This document shows positions 40,517 to 48,655 of a DNA stretch of 64,000 bases, piece after piece. This DNA comes from PMNU01 sp035479375. GTDB lineage: Bacteria; Patescibacteriota; Saccharimonadia; Saccharimonadales; UBA4665. The DNA is taken from assembly GCA_035479375.1 (NCBI GenBank), contig DATIIT010000001.1:83071-147070 (forward strand). Direction: 5' to 3'. Within the stretch, counting starts at the first letter, position 1. Every line of letters begins with the position of its first letter. Under the pieces are notes generated by a model. It was not told the DNA's origin. It ran no database searches and saw only the letters and a list, made by a program, of their open reading frames with translations. Both the position numbers and the translations under genes were made by a program.

Positions 40517-42011
40517 GTGCGGCCCTTCGTATGCGGGACCAGGTAGCCGCGCTTAGTAGCATGTCATTTAGGCCAATCAGGAAATCGGCCATGGTTATCT
40601 CAAGTGTTAGTGAACGCTTTTTGTCTCCGGCGTTCCGGGCAGCCGCCGACTGGTTAAGCAGATCCTCAAAGAACGTGCGCGTTTCGACCATTGCCGGCCG
40701 CAAACGCACCCCCGCCGAGGCGCCCTCGCCGGCAATTTTTATGGGGTTGCCCAGGGAGCGCACCACCTCTGGCCCAAAGGCACGTATCAGCCCGGCGTAT
40801 TCCGCTTGGACGACGCCTATTATCCACAACTCGTCACGGGCGACGGAGTCCTGGATGGCCGCCTTGTACAGCTCGGTCTTGATGTCGGTGTCGTAGTCGC
40901 TGCGCTTCCAGAGGCCGGCGGCTTCGACGACGCGGCGGTCGCGCGTGAGGTGGCTCTGCAGCTCTGCCAGGCCTTCGGGGGTGTATGCGCCATCGGACAC
41001 AAACTTGTGGTATGAAGGCAGGCGTTCGAGGTCACCACCCGTCGTGTGGATTTTGCGGATCGAGGCCACCGGCTCGCCGGTTTCCGGGTCAACCACCACC
41101 AAAAATTCCACGTTGGGGCCGCGCATGTTGTCGAGCTGGGCTTCCTCGGTCAGCAGACCGTGCTCCTGGTATGTGCGGCGGCGGCCAACGACAACCTCAT
41201 CGGCAAGCCCGGCAAACTCTGGGTCGCCGATGTCATAAAAAGATACCAGCAGGAGCTTTTTGCCCTCGGGGGTCACGACTTCACGGTCGGGTGCTGAGCG
41301 CGCGCTTACCCTCTCTGGCATAGGGCTGGCTGGCATAGCGTCGGCCGTCACTGCCACGCTACCAATCGCGGCCGGCGTCCGCGCTCTCAGGTGTAGCTTT
41401 TCGAGCACTGTCCTGCCGAGCGCACGGGCACGCGTCAGGAAGCCAGGCGTTTGTGCCGTAGCTTCGGGGGCAAGCTCGGCAATACTAGCCGGGAGGCCGT
41501 GTAGAAAGCCAGGACGTCGCTCCTCTGGGACATAGCGCAACAAGGGCAAATCTTGTTCTGGGTTGGTAAGCGCAGGGAATGCAGCCGGGATGGGCTCACC
41601 GGCGGCCACCTCTTCCTGGTGGGCGTAGGCAGCGTCAATTAAGGCAACGCTGGCGTCGAGGTCAAAGCTGGATACGCCTGGCAGCCAACGCAAATGCGCC
41701 ACCAGGGCGTCAACCCGGCCACGGGCAATGCTGCCGCTATCTGCATCAGGATCCCTTAGCTGACGCGCGTCAGTGTCCAGCCACTGACCAGCACTCTGCT
41801 GGGCAGCCTCCACCGCCAGTGGGTCTTGGCTCCCGCGGACGGTTTCCGCAGCGCTGCGCAACTCACCATATTGCGTAATGAGCTCGCCGGCGGTTGGTGA
41901 CGGTGACAGTAAGGCGGTATTAGCCGCTGCTACCATCACCTCGCCAGTAAATACCGGCGCACCAGTTGTATATGAACCCACCGCAACTCTTGGTTGGTCT
42001 AAGATTGCCAT
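40503..42011 (-). CDS. Large protein with a GNAT/autoinducer-synthase-like C-terminal domain
   Basis: A 502-residue protein. Residues 1-230 are mainly helical and unrecognised. From about 240 the order of elements fits the GNAT fold used by LuxI- and FeeM-type N-acyltransferases: LLVSFYDIGDPEF, LADEVVVGRRRTYQEHGL, strand VEFLVVVDPETGEPVASIRKIH, VVEAAGLWKRSD, a helix and ELWIIGVVQAEYAGLIRAFG. Catalytic residues cannot be assigned, so it is a weak call. It is preceded by a leader with a terminator-like hairpin and by a TGTGA-N6-TCACA site. ATG 42011 was chosen for the GGAG-containing sequence upstream. Partner: the methyltransferase. Confidence 0.45.
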   Translation of the reverse strand: MAILDQPRVAVGSYTTGAPVFTGEVMVAAANTALLSPSPTAGELITQYGELRSAAETVRGSQDPLAVEAAQQSAGQWLDTDARQLRDPDADSGSIARGRVDALVAHLRWLPGVSSFDLDASVALIDAAYAHQEEVAAGEPIPAAFPALTNPEQDLPLLRYVPEERRPGFLHGLPASIAELAPEATAQTPGFLTRARALGRTVLEKLHLRARTPAAIGSVAVTADAMPASPMPERVSARSAPDREVVTPEGKKLLLVSFYDIGDPEFAGLADEVVVGRRRTYQEHGLLTEEAQLDNMRGPNVEFLVVVDPETGEPVASIRKIHTTGGDLERLPSYHKFVSDGAYTPEGLAELQSHLTRDRRVVEAAGLWKRSDYDTDIKTELYKAAIQDSVARDELWIIGVVQAEYAGLIRAFGPEVVRSLGNPIKIAGEGASAGVRLRPAMVETRTFFEDLLNQSAAARNAGDKKRSLTLEITMADFLIGLNDMLLSAATWSRIRRAAHVYA

Positions 42012-42026
42012 TTGATCCCACTCCAC

Positions 42027-42075
42027 GGGACAAAAAATAACACGCGGCCAGTCCTTTTTAAGGACTTTCCGCGTG
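42027..42075 (-). terminator. Terminator-like hairpin in the leader of the GNAT-like gene
   Basis: CACGCGG ... CCGCGTG enclosing AGTCCTT / AAGGACT, read on the minus strand, followed by TTATTTTTTG and, about 20 nt later, the ATG. Placed between promoter and gene it can act as an attenuator. A weak alternative pairing (AAGGG with UCCUU) exists upstream. A 26-codon frame starts at 42079 and overlaps the start codon region. Confidence 0.7.
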
Positions 42076-42125
42076 CCATTGTTTCTACTAACTTGCCATT
42101 CCCTTTACAGGAAATTACAAATGTT

Positions 42126-42154
42126 ATGATAATACCAAAACCCCGAAAAGTCAA
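42126..42154 (-). promoter_or_regulatory. Promoter of the GNAT-like/methyltransferase operon
   Basis: Minus strand TTGACT (42154-42149), 17-nt spacer, TATCAT (42131-42126). The start of transcription should be near 42119, giving a leader of about 105 nt containing the hairpin at 42041-42075. Confidence 0.7.
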
Positions 42155-42164
42155 GGAAATGGCA

Positions 42165-42180
42165 TGTGATGTTTATCACA
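42165..42180. promoter_or_regulatory. CRP/FNR-like palindrome
   Basis: TGTGA-TGTTTA-TCACA, an exact match to the CRP-type consensus TGTGA-N6-TCACA. It is centred about 53 bp upstream of the minus-strand start and about 150 bp upstream of the response-regulator gene at 42323. No CRP-like protein is in the window. The rest of 42181-42322 has no recognisable signal. Confidence 0.5.
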
Positions 42181-42322
42181 TTGGTGAACACATCTGATGC
42201 TTTTAATGCTGGCGGCCGCTCTGTGATAATCCCCTTGCCCCCTCCCCCAGCTTTGTGGTACTACTAAGACTATCAGTTCGCATAAAAAGCAATAATACGC
42301 CCAAAAACCACCCGCACCACCT

Positions 42323-42712
42323 ATGCCGCCCCAGCCAAAAGCAGTTGTAGTCGAGGATGATAGTGACCTGCAGTTTCTCTATAAGTTGAAGCTGCAGCGC
42401 GAAGGCTTTGACGTGCGCGGCGCCAGCAACGGCATGGAAGGGCTGGAGCTGGTACGGCAGTGGCGGCCAGACATTATCTTGCTTGACCTCATGATGCCGG
42501 TGATGGGCGGCGCCGAGATGCTCGCCATGCTCCGCTCTGAGGAGTGGGGCAGCAGCGTGCGCGTCATCATCCTTACCAATATCAGCAAGGACGAGGCGCC
42601 GCCCGCGCTGCGCTTTTTGCACGTGGACCGGTATGTGGTCAAGGCGCACCACACGCCGGCGCAGGTCATCCAAATGGTCCGGGAGGTGCTAGAAACCAAC
42701 GCCCCGGCGTAG
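42323..42712 (+). CDS. Single-domain response regulator
   Basis: A 129-residue receiver with VVEDDSD acidic pocket, phospho-acceptor Asp55 in IILLDLMMP, Thr in ILTNIS and Lys in RYVVKAHHTP. No output domain. It and the next gene (59 nt downstream) are close relatives (IVLLDLMMPIMTGEEML against IILLDLMMPVMGGAEML). No Shine-Dalgarno is seen. The pair may serve the orphan kinase at 37352-39553, the nearest one without a regulator, but this is inferred from distance only. Confidence 0.87.
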   Translation: MPPQPKAVVVEDDSDLQFLYKLKLQREGFDVRGASNGMEGLELVRQWRPDIILLDLMMPVMGGAEMLAMLRSEEWGSSVRVIILTNISKDEAPPALRFLHVDRYVVKAHHTPAQVIQMVREVLETNAPA

Positions 42713-42770
42713 GCCCAGAAAGGCCTTGAACACAAGTGCTACACTAATAAATGTACAAGAAAGAGGGTAC

Positions 42771-43154
42771 ATGACCAAAGTCGCAATAATCGAAGACGAT
42801 GAAGCCATCTCACAGATGTACCGCATCAAATTCGAGGGGGAGGGCTACGAGGTTGAGACTGCCGAAAACGGCAAGCTGGGCCTGGAATTATGCCAAGAAA
42901 TGCGGCCGAACATTGTGCTGTTGGACCTTATGATGCCCATCATGACCGGCGAAGAAATGCTGGCCAAGATGCGGGCGACGCCGTGGGGCAAGAAGATCAG
43001 GGTAATTATCCTGACTAACCGCGGCGAGCAAGAAATCCCGCCGGAAGTAAAAAAGCTGGGCGTGGACGCCATTATTTTGAAAGCGGCAATGACGCCGCGG
43101 CAAGTGGCGCAGCTGGTACAGGAACGGCTAAGCGTGGAGCCAGAAGAAGGTTAA
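42771..43154 (+). CDS. Single-domain response regulator
   Basis: A 127-residue receiver: IIEDDE, Asp52 in IVLLDLMMP, Thr in ILTNRG, Lys in AIILKAAMTP. No output domain. ATG 42771 follows AAGAAAGAGGG by about 4-5 nt; an earlier frame start lacks such a site. Second of two adjacent CheY-like proteins, likely duplicates. The stop codon overlaps the converging orphan gene by 4 nt. Confidence 0.88.
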   Translation: MTKVAIIEDDEAISQMYRIKFEGEGYEVETAENGKLGLELCQEMRPNIVLLDLMMPIMTGEEMLAKMRATPWGKKIRVIILTNRGEQEIPPEVKKLGVDAIILKAAMTPRQVAQLVQERLSVEPEEG

Positions 43155-43876
43155 TCTGCCGTTGGGTTGTTGCGGTGGGCGTTGTTAAGCTCGGCTTCGA
43201 ACGCGCGGATGAAGGCGGAGTCGGTGCAGTCGTAGCGGCATACCGGGACTGTCTCGTTGGGGCGGAGCAGGCGCCGGCGCGTGTATACCATGGGGCCAAC
43301 GCAGGAGTCGAGCGCGGTGCGGGCGACCAGGAACGGGCCTTGGTCGAGCCGGTATAGATCGTAGTAGGCGCGTCCGCGCTCGGTCTCCTTAACAGGTTCG
43401 GCGGCTGGATCTGGGGTGAGGTCGAGCGGGCCAGTTTCCATGTACGAGGCTGCAACATCCAGCAAGAAAGGCAAGGCGAACTCGGCGATATTTGCGCGCT
43501 CGGCTGCTGGGCGGGCGTTAAAGTCCGCGATTCTCTGATTGCGTTTGGCGGCAAGTTCCCGAAGGCGCTCGATGTCGCCGGTGTCGAAGTGGTCGTTCTG
43601 GGAGGCCCGGCTACGCATAAACGCCAGTCCCCGCGCTTCAGGGTCTTGCGGCTTCATGCGCGGCTCGCCATAGAGCGGATTGTCAGTGCCGCAGCTGACG
43701 TTAAAATGATAGCTTGCCGTGGCGACCGCCTCCACAGAAAACCGGAATTGCCCCGGCCCGTCCGTCGAGTGCAGCCACTGGTCCGCAGGTATAAGCTCCC
43801 GGGAGAGCTCAGAAAAATAGCTCGCCTGCCCAAGGGCGCAGCGGATTTGGCACGGGCCTTCTTCTATTGATGACAT
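43151..43876 (-). CDS. Orphan protein, 241 residues
   Basis: No family recognised. The chain has seven cysteines, of which CRYDCTD near the C-terminus and CQIRC near the N-terminus form CxxxC-like pairs, and a long helix (DIERLRELAAKRNQRIADFNARPAAERANIAEFALPFL) shown here only in part. No signal peptide or membrane segment, so the cysteines could bind metal in the cytoplasm. TATAAT (43890-43885) ends 8 nt before the ATG, with a possible TTGTGT -35 17 nt upstream. It diverges from murD2. Confidence 0.6.
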   Translation of the reverse strand: MSSIEEGPCQIRCALGQASYFSELSRELIPADQWLHSTDGPGQFRFSVEAVATASYHFNVSCGTDNPLYGEPRMKPQDPEARGLAFMRSRASQNDHFDTGDIERLRELAAKRNQRIADFNARPAAERANIAEFALPFLLDVAASYMETGPLDLTPDPAAEPVKETERGRAYYDLYRLDQGPFLVARTALDSCVGPMVYTRRRLLRPNETVPVCRYDCTDSAFIRAFEAELNNAHRNNPTAD

Positions 43877-43928
43877 AGTTTGCGATTATAGCATTTTGTG
43901 GCTTTATACACAATTTCGCGGGCTCGGC

Positions 43929-43957
43929 CTGACAGATACGTCACGGCAAGGTATAGT
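43929..43957 (+). promoter_or_regulatory. Promoter of murD2-murL
   Basis: CTGACA (43929-43934), 17-nt spacer, TATAGT (43952-43957), then 7 nt to the ATG. Leaderless arrangement. Confidence 0.8.
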
Positions 43958-43964
43958 AGTACGC

Positions 43965-45266
43965 ATGAAGGTTGCAATTGTAGGCTATGGCATTGAGGGC
44001 AAAAGCGCCCTTCCCTATTGGCAAAAACGTGGTGCAGAGGTAACGGTGTGCGACCGTAACACGGCCGTGCAAGTGCCGGCTGGGGTGGAGACGCAGCTAG
44101 GCGACGGCTACCTGCATGGCCTCGGCCGCTTCGACGTCATTATGCGCACCGCCGGCATGCACCCCAAGGTGATCATGGCCGAGAACCCGGGCGTGGAGGC
44201 CAAAATCACCACCACGGTGGATGAGTTTTTGCGCACCTCGCCCACCAAAAATATCATTGGCGTCACCGGCACCAAGGGCAAAGGCACCACTTGCATGCTC
44301 ACCACCAAGATGCTGGAGGCGGCGGGCAAGAAGGTGTTTTTGGGCGGCAATTTTGGCACCTCGCCGTTTGAATTTTATGACCAACTAGACGCCAACTCCT
44401 GGGTCGTCCTGGAGCTGTCGAGCTTCATGCTGTACGACATCAAGCACAGCCCGCACATCGGCGTCTGCCTGATGGTACAGCCCGAACACCTGGACTGGCA
44501 CGGCAATTACGAGGACTACTCACGCTCCAAAGCCAACCTGTTCCGGTGGCAATCGGGTGACGACGTGGCCATTTACTACGCCGACAGCCAAGCGTCGCAC
44601 CAAATTGCCAGCGCCAGCCCGGGCCGCAAAATCGCCTTTTATGACGAGCCCGGCGCCTACGTCCACGAGGGTAGCATCATGGTTGACCAAACCGTACTGT
44701 GCAAGGTGTCTGAGCTGCAGCTGCTGGGCAAACACAACTGGCAGAATGTCTGCGCCGCGGCCACGGCCGTGTGGCAGGTGGTGCAGGCGCCAGATGCCAT
44801 CCGCCAGGTGCTCACCACCTTTAGCGGGCTGCCCAACCGCCTGGAATTTGTGCGCGAAGTGGACGGCGCGCGCTATTATAATGACTCGTTTGCCAGCGAC
44901 CCCTACGCCACCGAGGCGGCGATTGCCGCCATCCCCGGCAGCAAAGTGGTGGTTGTGGGCGGCTACGAGCGCATGCTCCCCCTGGAACAGTTTGCCCAAA
45001 CCGTGGCGGACAACGCCAAAGACATCCGCACCATGGTGTTAATTGGCGCCAGCGCCCGGCGGGTGGCCAGCGCCCTGCAAAAGGCTGGCTTTGACAAATT
45101 TAAGCTGAGCCCGGCCAAAACCATGGCCGACATTGTGGCCGAGGCCCACGCCCACGCCCACCATGGCGACGCCGTGCTGCTCTCCCCCGGCTTTGCCAGC
45201 TTTGACATGTTTAAGAACTTTGAGGACCGCGGCCTGCAATTTAAGGAAGCGGTGCACGCCTTATGA
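43965..45266 (+). CDS. murD2: UDP-N-acetylmuramoyl-L-alanyl-L-glutamate synthetase (MurD2-type Mur ligase)
   Basis: Mur-family ligase of about 433 residues. N-terminal MKVAIVGYGIEGKSALPYW is a Rossmann-type UDP-binding strand-loop; the ATP loop is GVTGTKGKGTT; the metal/carbamoyl region has ELSSFMLYDI, then PEHLDWHGNYEDYSRSK and the C-terminal domain with RLEFVREVDGARYYNDSFASDP. These are MurD hallmarks. Because murL follows in an overlapping frame, this is most likely the MurD2 form that adds L-glutamate to UDP-MurNAc-L-Ala, with epimerisation to D-Glu afterwards (pathway known from Xanthomonas). The true MurD for D-Glu cannot be excluded from sequence alone. Confidence 0.85.
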   Translation: MKVAIVGYGIEGKSALPYWQKRGAEVTVCDRNTAVQVPAGVETQLGDGYLHGLGRFDVIMRTAGMHPKVIMAENPGVEAKITTTVDEFLRTSPTKNIIGVTGTKGKGTTCMLTTKMLEAAGKKVFLGGNFGTSPFEFYDQLDANSWVVLELSSFMLYDIKHSPHIGVCLMVQPEHLDWHGNYEDYSRSKANLFRWQSGDDVAIYYADSQASHQIASASPGRKIAFYDEPGAYVHEGSIMVDQTVLCKVSELQLLGKHNWQNVCAAATAVWQVVQAPDAIRQVLTTFSGLPNRLEFVREVDGARYYNDSFASDPYATEAAIAAIPGSKVVVVGGYERMLPLEQFAQTVADNAKDIRTMVLIGASARRVASALQKAGFDKFKLSPAKTMADIVAEAHAHAHHGDAVLLSPGFASFDMFKNFEDRGLQFKEAVHAL

Positions 45267-46573
45267 GCAAGTACCGCCAATTTATCTTCGAGAAATACAC
45301 CTTTGACGCTGGAGCCGGCCGCTTGGAGTTGCACTACAGCCTGGACGGCGAGCTGAATTTTCTAGAGGCGTACCGCTTTGACTTCCCGTTTGTGGCGTAC
45401 GACGCGGCGCTACTCGACCGCGCGCTGCAAGCCCTGTTCTTCATGGCCGGCGTGTCGTACTACAAAACCTATATCCCGCCGGAGATTGTGGTAAAACAGG
45501 GTTCGCTCGATGCCCAGCAGGCGGCGTTTTTTAGCAAGACGTACCAGCGCGGCATGGGTGAGTTTTGGTATGTGAACAAACTGGACCCGCACACGCCAGT
45601 GACGATTCCGGCCACCACGGATAAAATCGAGCCGCTGCCGCCCGGCAGCGCAGAAAACGGTGCCGGCGACGGGTTACTTGTGGCGCTGGGCGGCGGCAAA
45701 GACTCGCTGGTATCTGTGGAGCTGCTGCGCGCACAGCACAGCATCACCACCTGGAGCCTTAACCATCGGAGCCAGCTGCAGCCGCTGGTGGACAAAATTG
45801 GCCTGCCGCACGCTTGGGTGGAACGCGAGTGGGACACGCAGCTCCTGGAGCTCAACAAGCAGGGCGCGCTCAACGGGCACATCCCCATCTCTGGCATTTT
45901 TGCCTGCGTGGGCACGGTGGTGGCGGTTTTGGCCGGCAAACGCGACGTGGTGATGAGCAACGAGCAATCGGCCAACGACCCCACGCTGCACTACCAGGGC
46001 GTGGCCATTAACCACCAGTACTCAAAATCACAGGAGTTTGAGCGCGATTTCCAGGCGTTTTTGCAGCACACGGTGGGCGGGCGCGTGCGCTACTACTCAT
46101 TCCTGCGGCCGCTCAGCGAAGTGCGGATTGCCGAAATTTTTGCCCATGTGGGTTTCGAGAAGTACCAAGCCGTGTTTAGCTCCTGCAACCGGGCGTTTGT
46201 GCACAGCGCCACACACATGAGTTGGTGCGGCGAGTGCTCCAAATGCGCCTTCGTGTTCCTAGCACTGACGCCGTTTGTGCCCCGCGCCGACCTAGAACAC
46301 ATGTGGGGCAAAAACTTGTTAGTAGACCCCGCACAAGAGGTTAATTACCGCAAGCTGCTTGGCATTGAGGGCGACAAGCCCCTGGATTGCGTCGGCGACG
46401 TCAAGGAGTCACGCGAGGCGATGCAGCTCGCCTTCCAGCAGTACCCGGAGCTGGCGCAAAAGTACCACTTCGACATCCCGCCCGGCTACAACTACAAAGA
46501 CGAGGGCACGCACGAGATGCCGCCGGAGCTGTACGCGGTCCTGCAGGCCGCGCTGCAGTCGTATGGCTCGTAG
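45263..46573 (+). CDS. murL: UDP-N-acetyl-alpha-D-muramoyl-L-alanyl-L-glutamate epimerase
   Basis: MurL converts the L-Glu of UDP-MurNAc-L-Ala-L-Glu to D-Glu, replacing glutamate racemase. The 436-residue protein shows the ATP-pyrophosphatase-like loop LLVALGGGKDSLVSVELL, AVSNEQSAND-like VVMSNEQSANDPT and a C-terminal Cys cluster (SSCNRAF, then WCGECSKCAFVFLAL). These fit the MurL family described with MurD2. The ATG overlaps the murD2 stop (ATGA), so expression is coupled. The pair implies peptidoglycan with D-Glu made without MurI; MurI is not visible in the window, but that proves little. Confidence rests on the gene pair and the signature. Confidence 0.82.
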   Translation: MSKYRQFIFEKYTFDAGAGRLELHYSLDGELNFLEAYRFDFPFVAYDAALLDRALQALFFMAGVSYYKTYIPPEIVVKQGSLDAQQAAFFSKTYQRGMGEFWYVNKLDPHTPVTIPATTDKIEPLPPGSAENGAGDGLLVALGGGKDSLVSVELLRAQHSITTWSLNHRSQLQPLVDKIGLPHAWVEREWDTQLLELNKQGALNGHIPISGIFACVGTVVAVLAGKRDVVMSNEQSANDPTLHYQGVAINHQYSKSQEFERDFQAFLQHTVGGRVRYYSFLRPLSEVRIAEIFAHVGFEKYQAVFSSCNRAFVHSATHMSWCGECSKCAFVFLALTPFVPRADLEHMWGKNLLVDPAQEVNYRKLLGIEGDKPLDCVGDVKESREAMQLAFQQYPELAQKYHFDIPPGYNYKDEGTHEMPPELYAVLQAALQSYGS

Positions 46574-46585
46574 TACACTATTTTT

Positions 46586-46936
46586 GTGGGTGAGCACAAC
46601 CAAAGACCAAGCGTAATCTTCCCGAATGGCACCGTACAATTGTTGTACGCCCTAGCCGAAGAGCCGGCCGCCAACGTCCGCTGCAGCGTGGACCCTGGCG
46701 ATCCGGCCATCGCTGTATACCAGACGCCCCGAGGATGCGCGGCGCGGCCGGACGACAGAGTGCAGGCGCTGTGCGGGCAGCACATTGAGACCGATGGCAT
46801 CAGCGAAGGGTCGCGCCCGCTGGTTGACCTTACCGAAGGCGGGGCCTGGAGCGCGCAGGCCGGCCTTGTCTTACCACTCAGGCTTGGCTACAACGCCCTG
46901 CAGCTTACCCAATTCCTGGAATCGCCTAATCCTTGA
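46586..46936 (+). CDS. Small orphan protein, GTG start
   Basis: A 116-residue strand-rich protein (VIFPNGTVQLLYALAEEPA, CSVDPGDPAIAVYQTP, AGLVLPLRLGYNALQLTQFL) with no family I recognise and no membrane segment. The start is GTG 46586, 6 nt after TACACT (46574-46579), matching the leaderless pattern; the 12-nt gap after murL contains this promoter. It converges with folD, overlapping by 11 nt. Three cysteines are spread through the chain. Confidence 0.6.
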   Translation: MGEHNQRPSVIFPNGTVQLLYALAEEPAANVRCSVDPGDPAIAVYQTPRGCAARPDDRVQALCGQHIETDGISEGSRPLVDLTEGGAWSAQAGLVLPLRLGYNALQLTQFLESPNP

Positions 46937-47735
46937 TTGCTTGGCGTGTGGCGCGCATCACGTTTTCAAACAGCGCGCAGACGGTGAGCGGGCCGACGCC
47001 GCCTTTGGTGGGCGTGATGGTGAGGTCGTCGCGTTCGTACACCTCTGGCGCCAGGTCGCCCACGGTTTTGCCCTCTTCGCCAGCCACGCCGGCGTCCACC
47101 ACGACAGCGCCCTGTTTGATCATGTCTGGGTACAAAATGGCCGGGCTGCCGGTGGCAGTGATGATGATGTCTGCCTGCAGCGCCTCGGCTTTGAGATCGG
47201 TGGTCTCGCGGTCGACGCTCCACACGTCCACGCCGGAATTTTTGAGCATCTTCTCTAGCGGACGGCCCACCAGCTTACCGCGGCCTACCAAAAGCACCTT
47301 CTTGCCGCGCAGCTCAACATTGTAGCCAGACAAGAGCCACAGGATAGCCATGGGCGTGGCCGGGTCGAATGTAGCCTGCGCGCCCAGGGCGTCCACGTCT
47401 TTTTCCGGCGCCACCAGATTTACAATTTCCTCTGTTTCGGCCGGGTTGGCCAGGGGCAATTGTACGATGATGCCGTGCACGGAAGCGTCCTGGTTGAGCT
47501 GGGCGATTAAGTCGCGCACAGCGGGCTGCTCCACGCGGTGCACCTCCACGGCGATGCCTAGGTCCGCACCGTACTCCCGCTTTTTGCGCACATAAATGCC
47601 GATGACCGGGTGGTCGATGGTCACCACAATAGCTAGCTTGGGCTGCACGTGCCCGGCTTGGATAAGGCTGCGCGCCTCGCGCAGCTGCCGCTCTTTGATG
47701 TAGCCGGCCAGTTCACGGCCGTTTAAAATCTTCAC
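46926..47735 (-). CDS. folD: Methylenetetrahydrofolate dehydrogenase / cyclohydrolase
   Basis: FolD interconverts methylene-, methenyl- and formyl-tetrahydrofolate. The 269-residue protein has the active-site YVRKK (Tyr48, Lys52), VHGIIVQLPL, the D-rich segment APEKDVDALG, the NAD(P)-binding VLLVGRGKLVGRPLEKML and TPTKGGVGPLTVCAL near the end. Start is GTG 47735, 6 nt after TATAAT (47747-47742), so it is another leaderless gene. Length is slightly short of the usual 280-290. Established role: one-carbon supply for purine and formyl-Met synthesis. Confidence 0.95.
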   Translation of the reverse strand: MKILNGRELAGYIKERQLREARSLIQAGHVQPKLAIVVTIDHPVIGIYVRKKREYGADLGIAVEVHRVEQPAVRDLIAQLNQDASVHGIIVQLPLANPAETEEIVNLVAPEKDVDALGAQATFDPATPMAILWLLSGYNVELRGKKVLLVGRGKLVGRPLEKMLKNSGVDVWSVDRETTDLKAEALQADIIITATGSPAILYPDMIKQGAVVVDAGVAGEEGKTVGDLAPEVYERDDLTITPTKGGVGPLTVCALFENVMRATRQAIKD

Positions 47736-47869
47736 CAGCGTATTATAACAGATAGGCTTCAGCTGCCGCCTCCGGCCGCGCCCGCTTGCAAAAACAGGGG
47801 TATATTGCTATACTCTACCTTCGTCGGGCACCTTGCGCAGCGGGCTTTCTGCGGCGCGGTTCCCTACAC

Positions 47870-47946
47870 GGGCCAGTAGCTCAGCTGGTTAGAGCGTCTG
47901 CCTCTTAAGCAGAATGTCCAGGGTTCAAGTCCCTGCTGGCCCTCCA
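47870..47946 (+). tRNA. tRNA-Lys (anticodon CTT), CCA encoded
   Basis: Acceptor GGGCCAG/CTGGCCC, D-arm GCTC AGCTGGTTA GAGC, anticodon stem TCTGC/GCAGA around CTCTTAA, T-arm CAGGG TTCAAGT CCCTG. Discriminator base is T, which is unusual for tRNA-Lys; CCA follows in the genome (47944-47946). The hairpin at 47963-47990 ends transcription. Confidence 0.96.
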
Positions 47947-47962
47947 AAACGCGGACACTACC

Positions 47963-47990
47963 AAAGACTTCTGTAATAAGAAGTCTTTTT
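47963..47990 (+). terminator. Terminator after tRNA-Lys
   Basis: AAAGACTTCT / AGAAGTCTTT, 10-bp stem with 6-nt loop, followed by TT. It precedes the promoter of the next gene (TATACT at 47998-48003). Confidence 0.88.
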
Positions 47991-48009
47991 GGTTTGCTAT
48001 ACTCTAGGA

Positions 48010-48318
48010 ATGCTTACAATTATCAGGGACTCGGGTTACGCCGACAGGCTAAGGAAATACAAAGTCGTCCTCGACGGCATCGTGGTTGGGGACATTAGCA
48101 ATGGCGAAACAAAATCGTTCGACATTGCTGCGGGCAAACACTCATTGCAACTAAAAGTTGATTGGGCAAAAAGTAATCTGCTTGAATGTACCTACAAGCC
48201 AGGCGAGGACTTAAAGTTCACGGTTACGAGCCCGCTAAGAGGCATAAACGTTGTTAAGTCCGTTTTTTACGCAACAATATTTAGCAACAAATACTTGAAG
48301 CTGGAACAAATAACTTAA
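48010..48318 (+). CDS. Small protein with PEGA-like beta fold
   Basis: A 102-residue strand-rich protein. The pattern YKVVLDGIVVGDISNGETKSFDIAAGKHSLQLKV (split here as YKVVLDGIVVGDI and SFDIAAGKHSLQLKV) resembles PEGA-type or carboxypeptidase-regulatory beta sandwiches: a short ligand-free domain with GKHSLxL. Codon use is AT-richer than flanking genes. TATACT (47998-48003) ends 6 nt before ATG 48010, so it is leaderless. No signal peptide. Function unknown. Confidence 0.6.
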   Translation: MLTIIRDSGYADRLRKYKVVLDGIVVGDISNGETKSFDIAAGKHSLQLKVDWAKSNLLECTYKPGEDLKFTVTSPLRGINVVKSVFYATIFSNKYLKLEQIT

Positions 48319-48365
48319 ACTTGTATTTCGCTTTACACGGAGGGAACCTGTGCTAGAATGCCGCC

Positions 48366-48632
48366 ATGGACGAAGCGCAGCTCGATGATTTGAAGCAGTT
48401 TATTGCGGGCATTGTCTCGCAAACAGAGGTGAGGCTGCAGGGGCAGATCACCGGATTACGGGGCGACGTCACACAGCTACAGGGAGGGCTGGCTCAGCTG
48501 CGGGATGAAATGGCCGATGGTTTCTCCGGCGTTGGCGAAGCAATTGCAAGCATCCACGACCAAATGGCCGAACGCGATATCGAGGTCGATAAAAGGCTGG
48601 TAGCGCTTGAGCGGTATTTTGCGTTAGGCTAA
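48366..48632 (+). CDS. Small coiled-coil protein
   Basis: An 88-residue protein made mostly of heptad-like helix (VRLQGQITGLRGDVTQLQGG, LAQLRDEMADGF). It probably forms a dimeric or trimeric coiled coil; similar small coiled-coil proteins often join larger complexes. TAGAAT (48354-48359) ends 6 nt before ATG and a TTTACA -35 sits 16 nt further up. No family can be named. Confidence 0.6.
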   Translation: MDEAQLDDLKQFIAGIVSQTEVRLQGQITGLRGDVTQLQGGLAQLRDEMADGFSGVGEAIASIHDQMAERDIEVDKRLVALERYFALG

Positions 48633-48655
48633 AACTACCTGGGAGCCGCCAGGTG

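Noticed and set aside
42012..42120. T-box or known riboswitch in the leader of the GNAT-like gene
   Set aside because: No T-box sequence, specifier loop or known aptamer core seen; only a terminator-like hairpin.
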